Of a stretch of DNA of 64,000 bases, positions 13,301 to 25,460 are shown one piece after another. The DNA lies in assembly GCA_003952965.2 (NCBI GenBank), contig CM025849.1, forward strand, positions 2,860,944-2,924,943, given 5' to 3'. Made by a program: the position numbers and the translations under genes. Each line of letters starts with the position of its first letter. The first letter of the stretch is position 1. This stretch comes from Morella rubra. Lineage: Eukaryota; Streptophyta; Magnoliopsida; Fagales; Myricaceae. The notes under the pieces were generated by a model, which did no database searches, was not told the origin of the DNA, and saw only the letters and a program-made list of their open reading frames with translations.

Positions 13301-14560
13301 GAAATAAGGTCAATGCTCTATGCTATTAGCGCATAGGTCTTTCTATGCCACAACTATCTATCTTTGGTTCTACTTTGTAAGATAATTAGTGCTTTAGTAC
13401 ATTTTTAAGAAAAGATATCTAACTCTTATAGTGAACAATATACAACATTTATTTTGTTGGTTATGTCTTTGACAGGAACTCGAATTTTCTTTTAGCTTCA
13501 ATGGTTTTTCTCAGATGATCAGTGTTGGGATTCAAATTATATCAACGTCGGGTTTATACTGACTGATTATTCTTTCTATATAAATTATGGGCTTCAATAC
13601 CTATCTAATGGATAAAAAAATTGTTTCACTTACTGAGTGATTAGGGGTATAACATCATGCCATTTTCATTACGCCAAGGAGAGCGGGTCTGGTAATTGAT
13701 TCACTATTATTTTCAAAAAAATAGTAGTAAGACTGAAGGGTTTTTTTTTTTCAATTTGGGTCTAAGAGATTTGAATCAAATCTTTACCGCCTGTCAAATG
13801 TCTTGGAGCACTGGTAATATCAAAGTAACGTTAATATTCTCTTAACGACTTCGAGTTTGATATGTCGAAAAATCACTCCTTTTAACACAGAAAGATAATT
13901 TCTTGATTTTTGAGTACTCTGCTAATATGGAAAAACTTTGAAACTATTAAATTACAAATATATTTTTGGTGGTAACTATATTGGTGTTTAGAAATATCGA
14001 ATAGAATTCCAACGATGACTCGACTATTTGGAATCAAGAGACAGTAAATCTTGAAGACTGAAATCTTAGATAAGCTTCATAGTCTAAGTTGGAACATAGT
14101 AATAGTAGTTAGTCACTTATTAACCACAAAAAAGATTTGCAAAAATATTGTATGAAGGCAAGTATAAGTTTCTTGATGCAATAAAGAATATAAGACTTTT
14201 TGTAAAATCATATTATGTTAAATGAACTTTAAACAATGCATACTTCCTGTTGTGCTGAACAACATTCAATTGACCTATAAGAAGTAATATCAAGGTTTTT
14301 CTTCCCTTGAGTGAACTTTGCAAGATCATTTGTAAGAGTTTCAAATTTTGATTTTAAAGAATCACTTTCAACAATCAAAATACTTGACTCACTTTGCAAA
14401 GTTTTTCATTTTCTTTGTTGTCCTTGCAAGATCATCTCTAAGAGATGTGACTTGACTCTTTCAAAGTATCATTCTCTTTAGTAATATTTTCAAAATTCTT
14501 TTTGAGAGAACTATATTTTGAAACAACTCTTGTCAGTTCTATGGTGGTGTTCACCACCTT
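10330..14560 (-). mobile_element. Broken Ty1/Copia retrotransposon, minus strand
   Basis: Read on the minus strand this is an ordered Copia polyprotein fossil. About 14,285-14,560 resembles the coiled-coil, Lys/Glu-rich gag-side region (SLRDDLARTTKKMKNFA). About 12,740-12,990 is integrase core (IEAFDAFEKLCKRIQNENFF) followed by the hallmark NGVVERKNRTLEEMTR near 12,720. 12,420-12,712 continues into the integrase C-terminal part (KKTPYELWNDRKPNISYF). About 11,890-12,150 matches the start of reverse transcriptase (ESWIHAMEDELKQFDKNQVW, then HPIIGTKWVLQNKKDE). About 10,330-10,470 is the end of RNase H (DVIFEFVSTDLKLADIFMKP). The element is broken many times, and the stretches between these islands are unreadable. 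Orientation and domain order are as expected for Copia; the ends were not found. Confidence 0.85.
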
Positions 14561-17500
14561 TTTTGTTGTGGCACAATTCATCCACACACTTAAAGATTTG
14601 GACCACATGTTATGACTGTTATATTCGACCTTGGAGATAAAAATAAGTCCTAATATTCTCTCTTTTTGCTACGGTTCCATCACATAAATCATTGTAGAGT
14701 TGTTAGGCGGCAAAATTAGGAAATTATAAATATAATCGTCTGGTTAATGCGAGGGATTACAATGTTTTAAGGATAATGCAGATAAGGACTCATTTTGTAT
14801 CGAGCAATTCTTAGCCCGTCTAATATCCCAAAAGGGAATTCCATCGGATACAGTATATTATTTTATAGGTGGGCGTTTGTCATTCATTAAACAAAATTTC
14901 TGGGTACATGGGCGGAACATACCAAATGGAGGATTATTTATTTATAAGCATATTGTTGGACTAACATGCATTCAATTTAAATAACATTGGAGGTAACGTT
15001 GTGAAAAGATTATACAACAAGTACGGATACTACTGCTAGCAATCTCTTGTGATCAAATGAGTCAAAGGTTTTGCAACTTCCTCACTTCTTCCACTTATGG
15101 AATTTCACATGCTCGTCTGAATCAGATTACTATCCTAAATGATATCTACCATGCAGCAGGAATGTATTATTGATTTATTTGGCTGCCTTTAGAAGTTCTT
15201 CGTCTTTGGGATATGTGTGGTGTTCAGCATGTGTGTGTGACTATTCAGATTGGTAATAAGCCACCTCGGAAGCTTTGTTTTATTATACAATGAGGAAGGG
15301 TAGTACCATCATTCTTTTACTCTAGTCGTTCTACTGTTCAGTAATCTTAAGATGATTGGGTTTTTTTCGGTTAAGGGTGTTTGATTTAATCATTAGCAAA
15401 TTTCTCACTCGACATGCACAATTCTGGAGGATTGGGAAGAAGTATGAATGGTTGTACAAGAGAAGATCTACCAAATAGAAAATAACACTTCAGGGGTGAT
15501 AGTAGTTAAAGAAGAGGCACTTGCCTTTTGGATTATGTAAAAGCTTAAGTTTATAGTCAGGTGGAAATTCTTATTGAATTCTTGTAATGTCAATGCTCTA
15601 GAGACTCACAACACAAGGTTTAAGACAGAGGACTTTGATCATAGGATGGGAGATAATGATTCTTTACTGTTTTATGAATGCATGGGTAGTAATCAGACGA
15701 GCATGTGAAAGTCTCGAAATGTAGTAAGAAACGATGTGATAGGTGGTTGCCAAACCTTTTGATTTTTATGTGGCAGAAGTGGGGAACGGGATTAAGAGTG
15801 TATATCTTTACACTTAATCTCAATATGTTTTACTTACAAATTTATGATGAGTTTGCAAGATGCTATATGATGTAATATATCTTTTTTAGTGAGTTGATAG
15901 GTGATTGTGGAGGAGAATTAATTTGTGTGGGTAGAAATATTATAAATGTGATTGGAATGAGGTAGGTGGAGATAAATGGGTGTATAATTATGTGGGGTTG
16001 GTGATATATAAGTGAAGAAGAGTGAGATTCATGTAGGATTAATTTTTTATATTTAATCTTTATAAGGGAAATGTAGATGATTGAGGTGGGGTAAGAAAAT
16101 GAGGATGAATGGTTGTGAGGAGTTATTTATTGGAGTAGGCAATATTTTGGGGTGGCTGGAAAACCTCATTTAAGAGTGGTGGATGACACTATCGCTATGA
16201 GGAATACTAGTAAAGAGTTGGATTTAAAATAACGTAGGTAGGAAGTGGATGTATCTTTTAAGAAGGATGTTTATGATAGAATATTTCAATAAGAGTAATG
16301 GGTGCATACATATTGAATTACAGTTTAGTTGTTTACGTATGATAGTATAGAATTTAACTTTTGCAGAGAAAGCTTAGGAACGACAAAATGCCGAACACAA
16401 ACTTTGCAAAAACAACTAGGTTTTTTGGTTATGACTGAAGTGAGAATATTCGCTATTAAAGATGAAATAGGAAGGGATGATAACATCCTTATATAGATAG
16501 GGATACTTTGGCAAATTATTTCATTAATGTGGATAGAAAGAAAGTCCTGTGATGTATTTGTACGTGGTCAGCTAATTGGATTTATGTTGATTCTCAACAC
16601 AACAGGGCAGTGGCTGTGCGAATAGAATTAATTTTTTTAATAAATGTATTACAAATAAATATTAATATCATTATATGATACAAGAAAATGAACGTTGCTT
16701 TCATTAACATTATTTGTGGCACTTTGTGTAATATGTTTTGGGAGACTATCTTTATATTAGCTTGTTCCATATCATGAATAGATGTATGCTTCTAGGTGGA
16801 GGTAGTAAATATTTTGTTGTTTTAATGTGGTACTAGTTATAAGAGACGATTGATGAAGTATGAGATAATTTATGTGTAAAATCAATTTTAGACACAAAAG
16901 GACCTAAAGCGACGTTAGGTGTACCTAAAATACAGAAAAGAATTTTCATTTTCTTGTAGGAGTCGCTTTCGAGGCAAATAGGACCGAAAATGTCAGGCAG
17001 ACTAGGTCTTGATACGCTATTTTGTTCGGAGAGTTATGAAGGGGGATAAGGGTTGATTCAATGGCTCTAAATTCGTCAAATGTGAAAAAAAATAATCTAT
17101 GTTATTTTTGGGGTTGGAATGGAAAGAAGATTTTTGGTATTGGGAACGATTAGTTGTTATAGGTAACACCTATATCTAGTATTGATCATGTCTTTTGATT
17201 GTTGCAGTATTACGAAGCATAATTTTAGGTTATAGTTATCAGATCAGTTATATATTCCGATTTGTATTTGGATCCAATTATGGTATATGAAAATCATGAA
17301 GTCAGATAAGATAGTTTCTTTGTTTTGTACGGTTACTCTTCATACAGAAATTGTGTTAGCTGTTTTTGTTTTAGAAGAAGATGTTCTTTCTGAAAAATTT
17401 GTAAAATTGTCCTTTTTGGTATCTCTTATAGTTGACAAGGATAGTGGTTGTGGCAAGGTAGAAAGATCTTAAGCGCATGCAAGCATTGACTTATTTCAAG

Positions 17501-18400
17501 ATCTAGATAAGAATTATCCGTGTTCAGGGATTTGCTACCTTTGTTTATTGTTTATAAGTGTATTATAATTTTTGTTGTCTGCATATGTGTTACGAAGAGT
17601 TGCATAACTAAACTTAGTATATATTTGTGTTTATAATCCTAAATATTCTATTGTAATGGCCACTTCTATGAGCCACTTCAACTGCTAGCAATTGATACGT
17701 TTTTTGGTCAAGCTACGAGACTTCAAGCTATGGGTGGAACGATATAGGTTTTGTTGGGGTTGTTGATTTTACAGGTGTTAATGTCTCTTAGACTCATTGG
17801 AGTGAATTGAGTGTTCATATCGATTATTCAAGGTGTAGTGAGGGAGTTAGTTAGATGTCTCAGGTTTACGGAAAAACTGTAGTGAGAGAGGAATTTCATG
17901 AATGGGTGTAAGATTTGTTTGCTGTTTTCTTGGGGTTTTGTGGATTATTCGAGAATAGGGGAGTGTGTGAGGACATGGAGTAGAGGGTCATTGAGTAGGG
18001 TTAGGAAAACTGTTCAGTCTCTCTTTACTAGTGGTCGCAGGAATGTTTTTGGTGTTGATTTGTGGGGATATATAAGAATAATCTTTGGTGACTTGGGTAC
18101 TCTTAGGACTCCTTCAATTTATAGGACTAGATTGTATCTGTTGGTGAGTATGGAAGCAATTATAGGATCATTGGTATGAAAGTGATAGTGAGTCTTATAG
18201 CTTTGATGAAATAACGTACTACGATACGATTGTGTTGGGCGATTATAGAAGCTGTTATATTAATAGCGTTGCTTGAGTTGTATCATGGGAAGGGCCTGAC
18301 ACTAATAGACAAGTTGTCCCAATTCTTAGATACGACCATAATGAAGTTATTGGTCAAACTATAAATTAGGATCCTAATCATTGGTTGGGTACTTTGTCCA
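14561..18400. other. Gene-free, C-poor T/G/A-rich stretch
   Basis: No frame, splice pattern or repeat could be recognised. About 15,840-16,900 is strikingly poor in C and rich in G, T and A on the + strand. The sequence just left of 18,484 still vaguely resembles Copia integrase, but too distorted to read. This may be heavily decayed element DNA or unpolished consensus. Confidence 0.5.
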
Positions 18401-18741
18401 TGTATTTGGAGTTGTAGAGGTGTTTGAGGTTCATCGGAGGATACAAAAGAGCTATAGCTTTTGAGGTTTAACGCCTTTAAAATGTGAAAGCTAATGAAGG
18501 TATATTTCTTGGTTATTCTACTTCTAGTAAAGCGTACCACGTGTTTAATAAGAGAACTTTGGTTATTGAGGAATCCATACATGTAGTATTTAATGAATCT
18601 AACGTGTCTCTGAAAAGAGATGATGAGGATGTTGTAGATCTTGATAAAAGTAGTGAGAAACCTGCTACAAGTGAAGTGAAAGAAGTCTCTAAGACACAAG
18701 ACATAGATGAACATGATCTTGAAGAAGAAGAAGAAAACTAG
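18400..18741 (+). mobile_element. Copia integrase C-terminal/linker fragment, plus strand
   Basis: An open stretch from 18,484 reads NEGIFLGYSTSSKAYHVFNK and then TLVIEESIHVVFNES, the standard Copia segment after the integrase core. It is followed by an acidic linker ending in a run of Glu (DLEEEEEN). It appears to be the same subfamily as the minus-strand fragment near 12.4 kb but points the opposite way. The flanks are unreadable, so the element is a broken relic whose ends are not visible. Confidence 0.8.
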
Positions 18742-21700
18742 ACCGGCACAATGCTAACAACGGATCTAGCGCCAAAGGCTTTGAGAAGTGTACTGTTAGA
18801 AATTCTATACTTAGTGATCAATGTTATTGTTGTTAATGGTTTATTGTGAAATTAGGTTTGTATAGTTATAACTTGATCCTTCTGGTTATAATGAAATGCG
18901 AATATAGCGTATTGTGCTTGTATGTTGCTTTAGATGTTGAGAGCAAATAGTTAATATTTGGGCTGTGAGGCAATGGGAAGATTTGATGATAAGTATGGAT
19001 CCATGCATGGAAGAATGAATAAACGGGAGTTGTGGGAAGTTATAGACCAGGTATGACATCTAAGTTGGTTTCTAAATCCCAAAGTAAGTATCCTATTTGA
19101 TTGCATAAATGTTTTTTTCTCAAATATAAATGGATGATCAGTGGGTGTGTTAAGGATCAGGCATGGTTGGTTAGACTCAAGGTTACAGTCAAGAGAGAAG
19201 AGAAGTGAGTTTGGATGAGACGCTGGTTGTCATCTATGTTGGCTCGTTTTTATGTTAATGTCTAGTCGCAGGATTGCTGGATATTTTTGCTTGGGTGCCA
19301 TTCTTGAACTCATTTGTTGTTGGAAGAGGTATTATGGGTGGAAACTTTCAAATGTGGTACTGTGATAATGTACTTTTGCTTATAAACGGTTATGTAGTCT
19401 TTAGTGCTGAGAAAGAAGTAAAGCGGTAATATAGAGAATCAACTCTCTTCTGAGATATGAGAGATAGAAAGGGCTAGCGCACTCTTAGGTGTGTTACAGC
19501 TCACTGAAGCTTATACGGGCTTATAATTGAAGTGGATGGCATAGGATCTGAGGCATGAGGATATGAATGTGATAAGTTTCTTCCTTTATTACGGGAAATT
19601 AAAGAAAATAATAACGAATTTATTATGATGGTTAGATAAATCGAGTATTGGCTATGCGGTTCTCGCGAGCGACAATGGTAGAGATCGAGTATTGTTAGGG
19701 GTGTTTTAGCTTGGATGATCTATGCATTAATTGTTTGATAGGGGAGTAGGTTGGTTCTTATCGAGGGTCTTGGGGTAGGAGTGTGAAGAATTTTCTAATG
19801 TCATGAAAGGTGAATATTTGGTCGAAGACTTGCCAGCTTTATGAAGCGGGAGCTAAGAAGAATTTTTATATGCTTTATTGGCAATATCATTAATGTGTAT
19901 AGCAAAGGGCATCATTAGATTTGGCGAGGTTCATGTCATCCTGGAGGGTAACATACGCGCGAGAGTCCGTACAGACCAGGTAATTTCTGTATAGAGAAAA
20001 TTCATGAAAATTTGATGATGGAGAATTATAAGATAATGTAGTTCATTATTCACACCACATGTAATGATGTAATATGCATTTGTAGAATTTTAGTGGTTGA
20101 AAGAGTATTAGAGACGTTTGAACCAACAGGAAGGTATCGAGGTATATTGCTCTTTACTTTACCTGTGACTATACGGAGAGTAGACTGAATACTTGTATTA
20201 GTGTGCGCAGGGTGGTGGTGAGATTTTACAGTCTTCGCTCTAAGGGTCTTCGAGCCTCTTGTGAGGTGAAAGAGATTTTGTTACCTTGTTGGCACAACAA
20301 ATCTTGAGTTGTTTTAATCCCAAAGAGTTGTTTGAGTTTAAGTACGAGGAAAGAATCACTCGCACAATCTTTGAATTTCAATTAGACTTGGCTTGTTATA
20401 ATCGGGAAGGAGATACATAAAATTAACGACTAGTTTGATGGGGTGTTACCAAAGTTTAATAGCTCGGATAAGTATCAAGTACTGGGGTGGTTGTTAGATT
20501 GGTGGTAAACAAAGAAGACTATGTGAGTGAGTACTTTATATATGAACGCTGTTGTGAGGCCTGAGCATAAGATCTGTATAGATATAATGAGTGGCTTTAA
20601 ATGACATCTGACAAACTACGCTTATTGTATAGGAAGAACAATAAAGAAGGGAGGAAGGAATAGAAAAGTACGATCTTTGGAGAGGATTTTTCAATCACAC
20701 ATAACCTGATTACCACGATAGTTGAAAGACAACATGCCTCGAATAATAATCAAGTTTAATCAATAAGAAATTTGGATATAAACAAACATAACAAAAGAAA
20801 GACATTATTTGAAGAATCCAATACAAGTCATTATATATATAGTGTCGAAGTGTTATTATAGTGGCTATTAATAATAGCGTTGACACTTAAATATTATGAT
20901 CAGATTGTTTCTCTGATAAGTTTCTCATATTAGTAGTCTTTTCAACTTGCTGATATGGGTTTTTAATATCTGTCTATATAATCCTCTTTATATCTTCATA
21001 TTAAGTGTAACATTTTAGTCCTTTATATAATTAGTATAGTAGCTAAATCCGGTAATGTGAATTGCTGCATGAATATGACTCACAATGATTATTAGTGACT
21101 TTCCTTGCATAGTGAACTTGACGGTTAATAATTTGGTTTATTACGTAACAGGGTTTTGGGAAATGTGTAATGGAAGAGATGAGGGTGATTTATTGAGTTT
21201 AAGATCTGTCTGGTATTGAGCATAGACGATATGACATTTTCTATTTGAAAATTTGTATTTTTTGTCTTTTCTTATTCGCACAGACATATGTACAGTCTAT
21301 TATCTGTAGAGAGGATGAGACAATAGTGAAAATCACAAGTAAGTTTAGAGACTGACAGAATCTGGAGTCACTTTGCACACTAAGTTTGAGTTTTATTTCT
21401 TAGCATAATTCCTGTTAAATCTCCACTATCGGAAGCTCTCTACTCTTGATAGTGAGGCAAAATCTCAGAAAGACTAGGACCTGTCTTTGCAAGTCACAAG
21501 AGTGTGACACTAAATAAGAGTTCGTGACAGTGTTGGCAGAATCAGGGAAGATACATAGGGGCAATAAGTATAATAATGGTGGTAACTTCTCATTTGATTA
21601 ATGCAGTTTGAGGTTGTCGAGTCTAGATCAGAGATTCAGGGAAAGTTGGGAAAGGGCAAAAATATTTTTTTTCTTAACATGCTAACGCTTCATTGTGATG

Positions 21701-24700
21701 CCACAATGTCTGTTCACACTCTCTTTTGCACATGTGTTAGCTCACGCTCTATTCATGAGAGGCATTTTATTGTCTATTATATTCTCAGCTTTTTGACAAG
21801 CGCGTATTTGATCATTTCTCTCCTGCGACGCTCGTCTAAACTCTTTGTTGTATATCCACTCAAATCGCTCTCCACCACGTCCTCTCATGAGAGATAGACT
21901 CTCAGAAGAGAGTCCACTTGGACATTCGGGTCGTGCGAGCTTTTGGAAATGTGTTTCACTTAAATGCCTACTAGAGATAATTAACACATGCACTATCACT
22001 CTCTCAGGAGTTTAGATAGGGTTAGCTCTGTTAGGCTTTTTTAACACTACATGTCAGATGTGTGTCGGTTGTGATGGACAAGTGTCTTTTGGACCATGGG
22101 CAATTTGCCAGATTAGTCGGCCGAAGGAAAACAGGAGAAAAGAGATTAAGTGAGCAACTAGAAGTGACAACCATTTAACGGACAGCTCCGAAGGGTACGC
22201 TATCACCTACCAATGTGGGGTGTCATCTTTTCAGACGCAGTCTCCTTCAAGATATTAAGGATATTTCAATTGATTTCTACTAATATTATCAAGCATAGAG
22301 TTCTGAAATTTAGGTATATTTTTCGCGCAGACCTGGGTGGGCTCATGTTCGTTGTCATTTTTAATGTTGATGATGGTTTTTATACAGAGAATAGTTTTGA
22401 TTTTTAGGAGTTATTTGATGCTTGGGGATAGTACAATTTTATCAGTCGGGACAACTTAATTTCTATTTGTTTGTAGCTCTCGCATCTGTTCATTTATAGG
22501 GATTAGACTATTATTCTGGCAGTAGCCTTCTAGAAATTGCATGGGGTTAGTTAAGCGCGCGCAGGTAATATTACTGGATTGGGCTACGCTACATAAATGT
22601 GTTTGGTTGAATTATGCTAATGTGGCTTGTGGCCTTAACGGGTCTGCATCCTCATATATTAGTTCTAGGAGTAAATTTTTTCGATAGATCATAGACATGG
22701 TTGTGTGGTTTGTATCTGGCATGATCAGAAGTCTCTACATTTTTAAAATGGTATGTTGAGAAGTGTTTGTATTTATTAGTAGAATAATCTTGAGCTAGAT
22801 GAGTATAGTGAACCAGACTCGGCCGAGTGTGATATATTTTATTGGAACGGAGTACTGGATGTAGAATTGCTGCCAACATAGTTTTTATATCAAAGAATTC
22901 TCTCCAGAGAAAGGAAGAAAGAGAGCGACACTATAGATGTAATCATGGCTCTCTGCGAAACTACTGGGTAGCATCGCTAGGCTAACGCAATAGATTAACA
23001 CGTGTAGATGAATATTTGAGTGGATGGTAAGAGTACTTATAGCATTAATGTCAAAGAAGTGAAGGGCCAACAGAAATTTGTCTCGCTACAAGACATCAGA
23101 GATACAGTGAAAGAGCTTATGACAAGCAAAGAGTGCGTGGCCAGTTGGGCAGCACTATGGGTCATGTTATTTGCATAGTCCTTTATCTGTATTGATGTTG
23201 TTTGTTGTGACATACTATTATAGGTTGAATGAAAGGACGCAGACGTTAAATGTCTCTCGGAGACATGTGTTCAGGGTACTAGCCACATGTCTCTCTAATT
23301 CTCACCTATGGGCTTCTATTTGGCAAGCAACTAGAGGGAGGGATTTAATGGACGTAAAATGGGAAAGGTTTGTGCAACAGCTACGACTCCAAGAACATTC
23401 AGAGATGGAGTAATATACGGTGTTGCGAGAAGAATGCTGGTACTATGAATGATGACTGTTCGGGAATAGAAATGTAATTTGGTACAAGGCACTAAGCGAT
23501 AATGAGTAGAAAAAGAAGAATGGAAAGCACTGAAGAATATGTTATCGAGGAACACAGCTCTTCTGAGAATAATACACATAATGACATTCCACAAGCTGTT
23601 GAGGATCATGACTCAGGCGAATTTTACTAGCGATATACAGGAATGGCAACTACCAAGTATGTCTTCCTCAGGAGAGTTTTGATAGTCACTCATTCAACGT
23701 AAGGGAAAGATACTAGAATTAAATCAGTGTAATATGCAATAAGGTAAAATTAAAAGATAATGGTATGGATAATAGACGAATTTATTTTTATTTTAGTGAA
23801 AATATTTAAAATGCTTTCTTACTTTATTTTTTGTTGGGGGCTGTGTTTGTTGAATGTAATATATAATTATTGGTTTCACATAAACTAAGGGCCTAATAGA
23901 TAAAAAGTTTTTTGACTCGAATATGACCTCATGAAAATATATAGGTGTAATTATGTATATTCTTATATGACTGAATTTTTTTATTTTTATTTAATTATTG
24001 TTCCGCACAAACGCGTCAAGAAGTGGGGTGGTATGTTCCTATGCCCAGGAAGTAGTGTAGACTAGTCATGATGGCCATGTTGTGAAAGACATGTAGATGA
24101 GAGCCTATAGCAAAATGATTCAAAAAATGGAATGAATGATTGTCGTGCACATAATGCAATATGGGTTTGCTCCATCTGTTGTTGAGTGCTGATCTTAATC
24201 ACAGCTGTATCTATGGGTAGTGCATGGTGAGCTCTCATTTACTCTCTCTCGACGCGCTTCGATGACGCTTCTCATCTAACAGAAAGCATTATAGAAAATT
24301 TCAGAGCATTCTTACTATTTGGGATGGAAACAAAACAGGTCTCGCTGGTATGCAGATGTTGAGGACGCTCAATTATAGTTCCTTTGCCTACTTACTGAGA
24401 TGACAGAGTGACTATGAGTAACGGATCTGGTTTCGCGGACAGCTTCAGATGTGACTCAGACTTGTGGTGAATTTCAGATGGGGAACAAAGAGAAGAGTAA
24501 TCTAATCCTTTCATATAGGAAGATTGAAGGGAGGGGTGCAAAATGGTATAGACCGGACATACTTAGACAGCATATACATAGTAAGTATAAAAGGGAGAAT
24601 TTTGGGAAAAGCACGGATAGAATGATGGAACCCTATGTTATGGAAAGATTCTAAAAGGCAAGATAAATCCATAAATATATCGCAGGAGGGCTCATCAATC

Positions 24701-25320
24701 ATTAACTACAACGGCATATCTTATTAATTTTTGGTTGATTTGTCCATAAGTGGGTAAGAAAGTAAGAGTCGTGGATTCTGGACTACTCTATGTCTTTTTT
24801 GACTGTGATATTACATTTCCTCATGTGCATTTCATATAAACATTCAACAATAGTTTTGTGTAAGTTGTTTCACCCGTGTACTGCTGAATGATGTATGTTG
24901 GTATTATGTGCATTTTATCTTAGAGGTGTATTATACGCAATAATTATTTATGTCAGTTCTCTTTCTTATTCATTACTTAAGCTTAATCTCGCTCGATTTT
25001 TGAGAAAGTTTACACTCGCGTTTAGGTTAATTGTTTCTAAAACTTTTGTGGTTCTTTTTCTCTCAAAGACACATCATTGACTACGAGGTAGTATTCCTCA
25101 ACTCTAAACTCTTGTTAATTTCAAGAATATTGATGTTTATGACATGAAATTACATTTTGGAGTTTGAGAAGTTTGGAGGATGATATATAAAGAGAGATAA
25201 TTGCCCATTACGAGATAGACGGTTTATAAATTTAATTTATTGGAAACCTTTCGGCTATCAAAGAGAGTAAAGGATGAGAAAACCCAAAGAGCATCGAATG
25301 GCCATGGCGGGATAATCTTT
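18742..25320. other. No identifiable gene; probable degraded repeat DNA
   Basis: Only short open frames under 100 codons, without motifs, are present. Many GAGA/CTCT words occur from about 21.7 kb, for example the near-palindromic CTCTCATGAGAG at 21,883-21,894. No LTR pair, tRNA, rRNA or splice-supported exon could be recognised. Confidence 0.45.
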
Positions 25321-25329
25321 TGGGGAAGA

Positions 25330-25460
25330 AAGTCCTGCACACAGATGTGTTGTGTGTCAAAGATCCTACTATTTATGAACACGCGGCTCACAAGCTTGAT
25401 TCTACAGTGGAGAGCTGTATTGTGGTGTTTTTGGGATATGGCAAGTAAATTCAGTTAAAT
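25330..25460 (+). mobile_element. Possible third Copia integrase fragment
   Basis: One frame reads AHKLDSTVESCIVVFLGYGK near 25,388-25,447. This resembles the Copia integrase segment in which a KLD-x-C-FLGYG pattern precedes the linker. It is short and isolated, and the flanks carry no further match. A relic is the best reading, with modest confidence. Confidence 0.4.

Noticed and set aside
18283-18714. Minus-strand frame of 143 codons
   Set aside because: It overlaps the plus-strand Copia integrase segment, which has a clear family match.
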